Notes under the pieces: model-generated
Database searches by the model: none
Told to the model about the DNA's origin: nothing
The model's input: the letters and a program-made list of their open reading frames with translations, nothing else
Shown here: positions 1-5,948 of the stretch, piece by piece
How the letters are laid out: the number at the start of each line of letters is the position of its first letter
How positions within the stretch are numbered: the first letter of the stretch is position 1
Source of the DNA: Lysobacteraceae bacterium
Lineage (GTDB): Bacteria > Pseudomonadota > Gammaproteobacteria > Steroidobacterales > Steroidobacteraceae
Reading direction: 5' to 3'
NCBI GenBank assembly: GCA_012516015.1
Contig: JAAYXG010000417.1
Coordinates: 1-5,948, forward strand
Length of the DNA stretch: 5,948 bases
Program-made: the position numbers and the translations under genes

Positions 1-473
1 GCTGGCCCGGCCTTCGCTACCCGCTCGTGATCGCACCGACCCTCGATGCGGCACCTGATGCGCAGCGCGAGTCGCTTTGGAAGCTCGATTACTTGCGCGC
101 GGGGTTGCCGCAGATCTACGAGGCAACATACGAGCGCTTCGTTGCACAAATGCTGAATCTCGACTTGCTCGACGGCATCAGTTTCACGAAGGGCTGCTAT
201 ACGGGACAGGAGATCATCGCGCGCACCCACTATCGGGGAGCGGTCAAGCGACGCATGTTCCGTTTCCGCGCTCCGTGCGCCGCACCGACACCCGGCACAC
301 GCGTGCTCGTCGCCGGTCAGCACGCCGGAGATGTCGTGGATTCCATTGCAACCGAGTCCGGCTGCGAGTTGCTCGCCGTCGTGAGTCTGCCGCAATTGCA
401 ACAACCGCTCGTGCTCGAATCATCCGCTGACGTCCCGCTGGAGCAGCTTGCGCTTCCCTACGACGTGACGTGA
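1..473 (+). CDS. ygfZ: YgfZ/GcvT-family folate-binding Fe-S protein, 3' part
   Basis: This is the C-terminal part of YgfZ, a folate-binding cytosolic protein of the GcvT-like family that helps build or maintain certain iron-sulfur clusters, such as that of MiaB. The frame is open from base 3 to the TGA at 471-473, giving 156 visible residues. The E. coli protein is about 326 residues, so roughly the first half lies outside the window. An ATC at 27 is not the true start, because the open frame continues upstream as WPGLRYPLVIAP. The diagnostic family motif KGCYTGQE lies at bases 189-212; its conserved cysteine codon is at 195-197, followed by IIARTHYRG. The small C-terminal barrel follows (about bases 240-400). 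The gene converges on lysS with 22 bases between the stop codons. In E. coli ygfZ is also only a few genes from recJ-prfB-lysS. Family assignment is secure from the motif; the exact role here is inferred. Confidence 0.93.
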   Translation, partial: WPGLRYPLVIAPTLDAAPDAQRESLWKLDYLRAGLPQIYEATYERFVAQMLNLDLLDGISFTKGCYTGQEIIARTHYRGAVKRRMFRFRAPCAAPTPGTRVLVAGQHAGDVVDSIATESGCELLAVVSLPQLQQPLVLESSADVPLEQLALPYDVT

Positions 474-476
474 CGG

Positions 477-500
477 CCTAGCCGACGCATGTGCGCTAGG
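477..500. terminator. Weak hairpin between convergent genes, possible terminator
   Basis: CCTAGC at 477-482 is the exact reverse complement of GCTAGG at 495-500, giving a 6-bp stem with a 12-base loop. On the + strand TTT follows (501-503), so it could help end ygfZ transcription. The lysS stop codon TAG (498-496) lies inside the right arm. The U-tract is short and the loop is large, so this is at best a weak intrinsic terminator, and it may be chance. Confidence 0.25.
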
Positions 501-1992
501 TTTCAGGCCTCATGTAGGGGAACAGCAGCACGTCGCGAATCGACGGCGCGTTCGTGAACAGCATGACGAGCCGATCGACGCCGACCCCAAGACCCGCGGT
601 CGGCGGCATGCCGTACTCGAGCGCACGTATGTAATCCGCATCGTACTGCATCGCCTCCTCGTCGCCCGCATCCTTGCGCGCGAGCTGTTCTTTGAAGCGT
701 ACCGCCTGATCTTCCGGATCGTTCAACTCCGAGAATCCGTTCGCGATCTCTCGTCCGCCGACGAACAGCTCGAAGCGATCCGTCAGAAACGGGTCCGCAT
801 CGCTGCGGCGCGCGAGTGGAGAGACCTCTGCGGGATAGGCATAGACGAAGGTGGGCGCCACGACCCGGTGCTCCGCAGTCTTCTCGAAGATCTCGGCTTG
901 CAGCTTGCCCGCGCCATCGGCTTCGCCATAAGTGATCCCCAAGCGATCGCAGTGCGAGCGCAAGTACGCCACATCGCGCAGCTTCGCGCGCTCTATACCG
1001 GGATTGAAGTGCACGATCAGATCTTCGACGGTCACGCGGCGAAACGGCTGCCCGAAGTCGAACACTTCGCCTTGGTACTCGACGCGGCGCGAGCCGTAAA
1101 TCGTGTCGCAGATACCTTGGCACATGCGCTCGACGAGGTTCATGAGATCCGTGTAGTCGGCGTACGCCTGGTAGAGCTCGAGCATCGTGAACTCCGGATT
1201 GTGGCGCGTCGAGACGCCTTCGTTCCTGAAGTTGCGATTGATCTCGTAGACGCGCTCGAAACCGCCGACGACGAGGCGTTTCAAGTACAGCTCGGGTGCG
1301 ATCCGCAAGTAGAGGTCGATGTCGAGCGCGTTGTGGTGGGTGACGAACGGCCGCGCGACCGCGCCGCCTGCAATCGACTGCATCATCGGTGTCTCGACCT
1401 CCATGAAGTCGAGCGCATCCAGGAAATCGCGCAGATACTTCACGATGCGCGTGCGCCTCTCGAAAACGCGTCGACTCTCCGGATTGACGATGAGATCCAC
1501 GTACCGCTGGCGGTAGCGCATCTCTTGATCCGTCAGGCCGTGCCACTTGTCGGGCAGAGGCCGCAGCGACTTCGTGAGCAAGCGCAGCTTGTCGACGCGG
1601 ACCGACAACTCCCCCTTCTTCGTCTTGAACAACGCGCCTTCCGCACCGAGGATGTCGCCGACGTCCCAGTGCTTGAACTCTTCGTAGACCTCTCCGAGCG
1701 TCTCGGACTGAAGGAATAGCTGGATCTGCCCCGTGCGATCCTGGAGCTTCGCAAAGCTCGCTTTCCCCATGACGCGCTTGACCATCATGCGGCCGCCGAC
1801 TTTCACGCGCACGGTATGCTGATCGAACCATTCGGGCGCGCGATCCCCGTACGCGGTCAAGAGCTGATCGGCCAGCGCATCGCGCCGGAAATCATTGGGG
1901 AATGCCGGACCTTTCAGCCGCAAGCGCTCGAGCTTGGCGCGGCGCTCTGCGATGAGCTTGTTCTCGTCCGTCGGGATGGTGTCGTCGGTCAT
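496..1992 (-). CDS. lysS: Lysine--tRNA ligase, class II (LysRS)
   Basis: Cytosolic enzyme that charges tRNA-Lys with lysine using ATP. The product is 498 residues, close to the 505 of E. coli LysS. An N-terminal helical stretch is followed by the OB-fold anticodon-binding domain (about residues 60-145; [21 protein letters not shown] at 65-85). The class II catalytic core comes next. Motif 1 is around 190-215 (FMEVETPMM). Motif 2 is around 246-277 ([13 protein letters not shown] then [14 protein letters not shown]). Motif 3 is at 467-492 ([13 protein letters not shown] to VLLFP). The start ATG (1992-1990) was chosen because it overlaps the prfB stop as TGATG and gives the family's usual N terminus. 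The frame stays open upstream to 2271, but that part translates as low-quality sequence inside prfB. An AAGG lies six bases before the ATG. The gene ends in TAG, unlike its four neighbours, which end in TGA. The prfB-lysS pairing is the same as in E. coli. Confidence 0.98.
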   Translation of the reverse strand: MTDDTIPTDENKLIAERRAKLERLRLKGPAFPNDFRRDALADQLLTAYGDRAPEWFDQHTVRVKVGGRMMVKRVMGKASFAKLQDRTGQIQLFLQSETLGEVYEEFKHWDVGDILGAEGALFKTKKGELSVRVDKLRLLTKSLRPLPDKWHGLTDQEMRYRQRYVDLIVNPESRRVFERRTRIVKYLRDFLDALDFMEVETPMMQSIAGGAVARPFVTHHNALDIDLYLRIAPELYLKRLVVGGFERVYEINRNFRNEGVSTRHNPEFTMLELYQAYADYTDLMNLVERMCQGICDTIYGSRRVEYQGEVFDFGQPFRRVTVEDLIVHFNPGIERAKLRDVAYLRSHCDRLGITYGEADGAGKLQAEIFEKTAEHRVVAPTFVYAYPAEVSPLARRSDADPFLTDRFELFVGGREIANGFSELNDPEDQAVRFKEQLARKDAGDEEAMQYDADYIRALEYGMPPTAGLGVGVDRLVMLFTNAPSIRDVLLFPYMRPET

Positions 1993-3087
1993 CACAGGCC
2001 TTGCTTTAAGCTCGCTTCCAAGAACTGATCCAAGTCGCCGTCGAGAACGGCGGTCGTATTGCCGACCTCGACATTCGTGCGCAGATCCTTGATGCGCGAT
2101 TGATCCAGCACGTACGAGCGGATCTGGTTGCCCCAGCTCACATCGGATTTCGCATCTTCCAAGACCTTGGCGGCGGCGTTGCGCTTGTTCACTTCGAGCT
2201 CGTACAGCTTCGCCTTGAGTTGCTTCATCGCCTTGTCGCGATTCTTGTGCTGGCTGCGCTCGTTTTGGCACGCGACCACGATTCCCGTCGGCAAGTGCGT
2301 GATGCGCACGGCCGATTCGGTCTTGTTGACGTGCTGGCCGCCCGCGCCGCTCGATCGATAGACATCGACGCGCAGATCCGCGGGGTTCACGTCGATCTCG
2401 ATATCATCGTCGACTTCGGGCGAGACGAAGACCGAAGCAAACGAAGTGTGGCGACGTGCGTTCGAATCGAAGGGCGACTTGCGCACGAGCCGGTGAACGC
2501 CCGTCTCGGTGCGTAGCCATCCGTAGGCATAATCTCCGATGATGTGGATCGTCGCACCCTTGATGCCCGCGACTTCCCCATCGCTCACGTCGACGACCTC
2601 GGTCTTGTAGCCGCGCTCGTCGGCCCAGCGTAGATACATTCGCATGAGCATCTGCGCCCAGTCTTGGGCTTCCGTCCCGCCCGCACCTGCCTGAATGTCG
2701 AGGAAGCAGGAACGCGAATCCATCTCGCCCGGGAACATGCGCTGAAACTCCAGCTTCTTGACGTCCCGCTCGATGGCGAGGATGTCGCGCTCCACTTCTC
2801 GCGCCGTCGCTTCGTCCTTTTCCTCGAACGCCAGCGTCAGCAGCTCGTCGGCGTCCTTGAGACCCGTTGCGATCCTGTCGAGCGTCCCGACGACCTGCTC
2901 GAGCCTCGCGCGCTCCTTACCGAGCGCCTGTGCCTTCTCCGGTGTGTCCCAGATCGCGGGATCTTCTAACTCGCGGCTGACCTCGGCCAGCCGTTCACTC
3001 TTGAGATCGTACTCAAAGAAACCTCCTCAGCGCCTCGCTGCGCTCGGTGAGGTCTTCGAGAGATCGTCGGAGTTGGTTGATTTCCAT
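1992..3087 (-). CDS. prfB: Peptide chain release factor 2 (RF2), with programmed +1 frameshift
   Basis: RF2 recognises UAA and UGA stop codons on the ribosome and triggers release of the finished protein. Translation starts at ATG 3087 ([20 protein letters not shown]), reads 24 codons, meets an in-frame TGA at 3015-3013, and must slip +1 on CTT to continue as EYDLKSERL. The joined segments (3087-3016 and 3014-1992) give 364 residues; E. coli RF2 has 365. Visible landmarks are the helical domain 1 (about 1-110), [15 protein letters not shown] at 129-143, the stop-codon-reading SPF tripeptide at 204-206, and the catalytic GGQ at 249-251 in [17 protein letters not shown]. The residue matching E. 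coli position 246 is Ser245; E. coli K-12 has Thr there. The gene lies 57 bases after recJ and overlaps lysS by one base (TGATG). No clear Shine-Dalgarno sequence precedes the ATG. The interruption is regulatory, not a broken gene. Confidence 0.98.
3012..3027 (-). promoter_or_regulatory. prfB autoregulatory +1 frameshift site
   Basis: Read on the - strand, the site is AGGAGG TTT CTT TGA G. The internal Shine-Dalgarno-like AGGAGG is at 3027-3022, the E-site codon TTT at 3021-3019, the slippery CTT at 3018-3016, the in-frame TGA at 3015-3013, and G at 3012. The three-base spacing between AGGAGG and CTT matches the known E. coli element (AGGGGG TAT CTT TGA C). In that system low RF2 makes the ribosome pause at TGA and slip forward, producing full-length RF2; ample RF2 ends translation there. 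The element is certain from its position and from the uninterrupted RF2 homology in the +1 frame. It differs from E. coli in the E-site codon and in the base after TGA. Confidence 0.97.
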
Positions 3088-3115
3088 GGGGCAAGCTGGG
3101 GTGGTGAGGGCGCGA

Positions 3116-3124
3116 ATGGTAGCA
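3116..3124 (-). promoter_or_regulatory. Possible extended -10 promoter for prfB-lysS
   Basis: The 57 bases between the recJ stop and the prfB ATG contain TGCTACCAT on the - strand, an extended -10 pattern (TGn plus TACCAT, 4 of 6 matches to TATAAT). No good -35 is seen at 16-18 bases upstream. A start about seven bases downstream would give a leader of roughly 20 bases before the prfB ATG. If real, prfB-lysS can be transcribed independently of recJ; otherwise all four genes may share one message. Confidence 0.3.
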
Positions 3125-3144
3125 CAGCGGCGGCTGAGTGACCG

Positions 3145-4869
3145 TCAGTCCATCACACGTAAGTATTCCACGACCATCTGCACCTTCTCCGTGCCGTTGA
3201 ACTGATTCACATCCAAGCGATAGGCGAGCTCGACGCGGTCGTTCGGACGCACCATGGGCGCGTCCGCGTCATCGAAATGCCGAAATGCGATCGCTTCGCA
3301 CGCCGGCGCATCGCCATCGCAAACTTCGAGCTTCAGATGCCGGTCTCCGAGCACGCGCGTGCCTCGAACATTGAAGGCGCCGTCGAAAATGGGTTCCGGG
3401 AACGATTGTCCCCAGGGTCCGGAGGCGCGAAGCAGCCGCGCGACATCCAGCGTGAGCTCATGGCGCTCGAGTGCCCCGTCCGAGTACACGACGCCGATCG
3501 CATCCTCCGTCGACATCCACCGCTTCACTTCCGCATCGAACGCGGCTTGGAATTCCTCGAGTCGATCGGCAGGCAGGCTCAAGCCAGCGGCCATCGCGTG
3601 CCCGCCGAACTTCTCGATGCAGCCCGGGTGGTTCTTAGCAACGGCATCGAGCACATCTCGGATATGAACGCCCGCGACTGAGCGCGCCGAGCCCTTCAGC
3701 GTCCGTGCATCGGCACGTGCGAGCGCGATCACGGGACGATGGACACGCTCCTTCACTCGAGAGGCGACCAGCCCGACGACTCCTTGATGCCATGACTCGT
3801 CGTACAAGCACAACCCAAGCGGCAGCGCCGGATCCTCCGCTCGCATCTCCACGATCGCGGCCATCGCTTCCTGCTGCATCTGCAACTCCAGCTCGCGCCG
3901 GTCCTGATTGAGCCGCGCGAGACGAGCGGCGAGCATGCGCGCGGTCGCGAGATCATCGGTCAGCAAGCACTGAATGCCGATCGTCATGTCGTCCAAACGC
4001 CCGGCTGCGTTGAGCCGCGGTCCGATCTGATAGCCCAAGTCGCTTGCGACGACGTCGTTCAACGCACGCGCCGAGCTTTCGAGCAATGCACGAACGCCTG
4101 CAACGCAGCGGCCCGCACGGATGCGTCGCAAGCCTTGGTGCACGAGGATGCGATTGTTTCGATCGAGCGGCACGAGATCTGCGACCGTTCCGAGTGCGAC
4201 GAGATCGAGCAAGTCCGCGACGGGTGCCTTGCCTGCATGGAGTCCCCGGCTTTGCAGCTCGCGAGTGAGCGCCGCCATGACGTAGAACGCGACACCGACG
4301 CCCGCGAGCGCCTTGCTCGGGAAGGGGTTATCCGGCGCGTTCGGATTCACGATGGCCGCCGCATCGGGCAGCGCAGGACCGGGCAAATGGTGGTCGGTGA
4401 TCAGCGTTTGAATCCCGAGCCGCTTCGCCTCCTCCACGCCTGCCAAGCTCGATATGCCGTTGTCGACCGTGACGATCAAATCGGGTCGGTGCGAAGCCGC
4501 CAGTCGCACGATCTCCGGCGTCAAGCCGTAGCCGTACTGAAACCGGTTCGGCACGATGAAGTCGACGCTTGCAAATCCGAGTCGCGCGAGCTGACGGGCA
4601 ACGAGCGCCGTGCTCGTTGCGCCATCGGCATCGAAATCGCCCACGATGACGATACGACCGCCGCGGCGATAGTGGTCGCACAGCAGCTCGACGGCCTCTG
4701 CGACACCGCCCAGCCGCCGCACTGGAATGAGTTGGTCGAGTCCGAGCTGAAGCTCGGCCGGCGCGCGAACGCCGCGCGCCGCGTAGATGCGCTTCAGGAG
4801 CGGATGCAGGTTCGGCGGCAGCACCGCATCGTCGGACGGGACGCGGCGACGGATCGTCCGTAGCGTCAT
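3145..4869 (-). CDS. recJ: Single-stranded-DNA-specific 5'-3' exonuclease RecJ
   Basis: RecJ degrades single-stranded DNA 5' to 3', with a Mn/Mg-dependent DHH-family active site. It acts in RecF-pathway recombination, mismatch repair and base-excision repair. The product is 574 residues (E. coli 577). Motifs in order: GDFDADG at 77-83 (metal-binding Asp78, Asp80, Asp82), VTVDNG at 133-138, TDHH at 158-161, IVNPN at 173-177, GTVADLVPL at 227-235, GPRLNAAGRL at 283-292, HQGVVGLVASR at 361-371, and FGGHAMAAG at 421-429 in the DHHA1 domain. A C-terminal OB-like region follows (about 455-574). The start ATG (4869-4867) is chosen because it overlaps the upstream stop as ATGA and begins just ahead of conserved sequence. 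The frame runs open to 5013, but those 48 extra residues lie inside the neighbouring gene and look like shadow sequence. There is no obvious ribosome binding site, which fits translational coupling. All key residues are present. Confidence 0.97.
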   Translation of the reverse strand: MTLRTIRRRVPSDDAVLPPNLHPLLKRIYAARGVRAPAELQLGLDQLIPVRRLGGVAEAVELLCDHYRRGGRIVIVGDFDADGATSTALVARQLARLGFASVDFIVPNRFQYGYGLTPEIVRLAASHRPDLIVTVDNGISSLAGVEEAKRLGIQTLITDHHLPGPALPDAAAIVNPNAPDNPFPSKALAGVGVAFYVMAALTRELQSRGLHAGKAPVADLLDLVALGTVADLVPLDRNNRILVHQGLRRIRAGRCVAGVRALLESSARALNDVVASDLGYQIGPRLNAAGRLDDMTIGIQCLLTDDLATARMLAARLARLNQDRRELELQMQQEAMAAIVEMRAEDPALPLGLCLYDESWHQGVVGLVASRVKERVHRPVIALARADARTLKGSARSVAGVHIRDVLDAVAKNHPGCIEKFGGHAMAAGLSLPADRLEEFQAAFDAEVKRWMSTEDAIGVVYSDGALERHELTLDVARLLRASGPWGQSFPEPIFDGAFNVRGTRVLGDRHLKLEVCDGDAPACEAIAFRHFDDADAPMVRPNDRVELAYRLDVNQFNGTEKVQMVVEYLRVMD

Positions 4870-5891
4870 AGCGGCCAACGGCTCGGCGGCAACGGTCGGC
4901 GCCAAAACCGCAGCAGCTCGCGTCGACGAAGCGCAAAGCGCCAGCGATCGAAGTAGACGATGAGTTGCGCGAACACCCCAGAGCGCAGGGCATCGAACAG
5001 CGGCAGCAGCCAATCCCCCTCGAGTGCCGCGACCGCATCGGGCTTCACGAGCGCGATCGTCATGGGTGATGCCTGTGCGCTTTCGCGCAATACGCTCACG
5101 TCGAACGACTCCGCTTGCATCGTCTGCGAGTGCAACAGATAAAGCCCCTTCAAATACGGTTCATCGCCGAATGCCGCCGGCAAAGGCGAGCTCGAGATCT
5201 CGCGCGCGAGACTCGCGACGCTCCACATCCAAGTCGCGTTTGCGGCCGGCAATCCCCCGCGAGCGCGACGTGCATTGACGGGATGCTCGTGCAGCAACAT
5301 TTGCATCTCCGTCATCAGCCGCCGCAATTCTGCCGCATCCGCGCCGCTGGGCAATGCTTCCTTGAGCGGTGCCTCGAACGCGAGTGCGGGCGGAAGCGTT
5401 TGCACCTCGAGCGCGCGCGGGCAGCGCACACGCCACTCGGCGCGTCCGGTAACGAGCTCGTAGCCTGATGAAGCGAGGTGCGGTCCGAGGGTCGCTGCGA
5501 GCTCGGCTCGATCCTGTTCCGTGAGCGCCGCGGCACCGGCGAGCGCCGCAGCGGCAACGTCACTCATGCCCGGTGCGAAGTGAACGCATTCCAGATGCGC
5601 CCAGTACTCCGTCGCGGGAGGTACTCTTCCGGACTCGCCGAGCTGCGAAAGCGCAGCGCTCGGGAGTTGCGCACGCTGCGCGGTGAGCCCGAGCGCATCG
5701 AGCGCGCCGACTTGCCACAACTTCAGCGCGGCGGCATCGCGGGTCCGCGCGTGCGCTATCGGAGAGATGTGCCCTAAGGACGCAACCCGTGCGAGCGTCG
5801 AACGTTCATCGATGGACCAAAGATCGGAAGCGGGGTCGTACGCGGCATCGACGACGATCAACACCAGCGCGGGAGAGGACATTTCGGACAT
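4866..5891 (-). CDS. RpfE-type uncharacterised protein upstream of recJ
   Basis: The product is 341 residues, without signal peptide or clear membrane segment, so probably cytosolic. I recognise it as the family found next to recJ in many beta- and gammaproteobacteria, named RpfE in Xanthomonas and often labelled a phosphoglycerate-mutase-like protein. The best support is the block at 193-223: EMQMLLHEHPVNARRARGG, then LPAANATWMWS. Further family-like parts are YWAHLECVHFAPGMSDV at 96-112, a stretch at 123-155 starting LTEQDRAELAATLGPHLA, GDEPYLKGL at 242-250, and the basic tail with ELLRFWRRPLPP at 325-336. I see no convincing metal site of the phosphoglycerate mutase/alkaline phosphatase superfamily, so an enzymatic label is not supported. 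The stop overlaps the recJ start (ATGA), implying co-translation. The ATG at 5891 gives MSEMSSPALV; the ATG three codons later (5882) is an alternative. No Shine-Dalgarno sequence is visible and a -10-like box ends six bases before the ATG, so the message may be leaderless. The function is unknown. Confidence 0.85.
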   Translation of the reverse strand: MSEMSSPALVLIVVDAAYDPASDLWSIDERSTLARVASLGHISPIAHARTRDAAALKLWQVGALDALGLTAQRAQLPSAALSQLGESGRVPPATEYWAHLECVHFAPGMSDVAAAALAGAAALTEQDRAELAATLGPHLASSGYELVTGRAEWRVRCPRALEVQTLPPALAFEAPLKEALPSGADAAELRRLMTEMQMLLHEHPVNARRARGGLPAANATWMWSVASLAREISSSPLPAAFGDEPYLKGLYLLHSQTMQAESFDVSVLRESAQASPMTIALVKPDAVAALEGDWLLPLFDALRSGVFAQLIVYFDRWRFALRRRELLRFWRRPLPPSRWPL

Positions 5892-5897
5892 GCGCGC

Positions 5898-5903
5898 ATA
5901 GTA
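5898..5903 (-). promoter_or_regulatory. Possible -10 box for the RpfE-type gene and recJ
   Basis: The - strand reads TACTAT (4 of 6 matches to TATAAT), separated by six bases (GCGCGC) from the ATG at 5891. No good -35 hexamer lies 16-18 bases upstream. Transcription starting about seven bases after the box would begin at the A of the ATG, giving a leaderless message. This agrees with the absence of a Shine-Dalgarno sequence. Confidence 0.35.
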
Positions 5904-5909
5904 GAGGCG

Positions 5910-5938
5910 CTGGCATCTCCCGGCGAGTGCGCTATCGT
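5910..5938 (+). promoter_or_regulatory. Possible divergent sigma70 promoter near right edge
   Basis: CTGGCA (5910-5915; 4 of 6 to TTGACA), a 17-base spacer, and TATCGT (5933-5938; 4 of 6 to TATAAT) form a reasonable promoter pointing right. Six bases (TTGCGC) separate it from an ATG at 5945-5947, so the expected transcription start coincides with that ATG. It is a pattern match only, but the spacing is ideal. Confidence 0.4.
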
Positions 5939-5944
5939 TTGCGC

Positions 5945-5948
5945 ATGA
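5945..5948 (+). CDS. Possible start of a divergent gene, cut by the right edge
   Basis: An ATG followed by A sits at the right edge, six bases after a promoter-like -10 box. If it is a start codon, a gene runs to the right, divergent from the RpfE-type gene, and its message would be leaderless. Only one codon is visible, so nothing can be said about the product. Confidence 0.3.

Noticed and set aside
868..1719. 283-codon open frame on the + strand inside lysS
   Set aside because: It is fully antisense to a clear LysRS gene, shows no recognisable family, and long antisense frames are expected in GC-rich coding sequence.
1993..2271. 93-residue N-terminal extension of LysS
   Set aside because: It overlaps the conserved end of RF2 in another frame, is rich in Arg/Gln/Ser shadow sequence, and the ATG at 1992 gives a normal-length LysRS.
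1992..2795. prfB as a truncated gene starting at GTG 2795, or a pseudogene broken at 3015-3013
   Set aside because: RF2 homology continues upstream without loss to ATG 3087 once the known +1 shift at CTT TGA is applied, so it is an intact regulated gene.
2664..3141. Overlapping + strand open frames opposite the 5' part of prfB
   Set aside because: They are antisense to conserved RF2 sequence, have Ser/Arg-rich composition, and no plausible start signals.
4135..4863. 242-codon + strand open frame opposite recJ
   Set aside because: It is antisense to the RecJ catalytic motifs; its composition mirrors the codon usage of recJ and no protein family is recognisable.
4870..5013. 48-residue N-terminal extension of RecJ
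   Set aside because: It lies inside the C-terminal part of the RpfE-type gene, and the ATGA overlap start gives a RecJ of standard length.
1..5948. A novel defence, mobile or CRISPR-type system in this window
   Set aside because: All long frames with protein-like sequence are housekeeping genes with standard neighbours. I saw no arrays of repeats, integrase or transposase motifs, tRNA, or change in base composition.

Overview
The window is a compact block of bacterial housekeeping genes from a GC-rich proteobacterium, most likely a gammaproteobacterium. The order recJ-prfB-lysS is the same as in Escherichia coli. An RpfE-type gene directly upstream of recJ recalls the rpf/recJ/prfB/lysS neighbourhood of Xanthomonas and relatives. 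The genus cannot be fixed from the sequence alone.

Layout from left to right. The 3' half of ygfZ (folate-dependent Fe-S maintenance protein) runs off the left edge on the + strand and ends at 473. It converges, across a 22-base gap holding a weak hairpin, on a four-gene block on the - strand. Read in the direction of transcription from the right edge, that block is: an RpfE-type protein of unknown function (5891 to 4866); recJ (4869 to 3145, ATGA overlap with the previous gene); a 57-base gap with a possible promoter; prfB, encoding release factor 2 (3087 to 1992), interrupted in frame by the classic autoregulatory +1 frameshift site; and lysS (1992 to 496, TGATG overlap with prfB). The last 57 bases (5892-5948) form a divergent promoter region in which both outward -10 boxes sit six bases from an ATG. 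An unseen gene may therefore begin at 5945 on the + strand.

Functionally the block joins DNA repair (RecJ) to translation (RF2, lysyl-tRNA synthetase). The tight overlaps imply translational coupling within the two gene pairs. RF2 controls its own synthesis through the TGA at codon 25, and lysS translation is probably coupled to termination at the prfB TGA.

I found no mobile element, CRISPR array, tRNA, rRNA or evident undescribed system. The points most worth a second look are the non-standard bases of the prfB frameshift site, the paired leaderless-looking promoters, and the uncharacterised RpfE-type protein coupled to RecJ.
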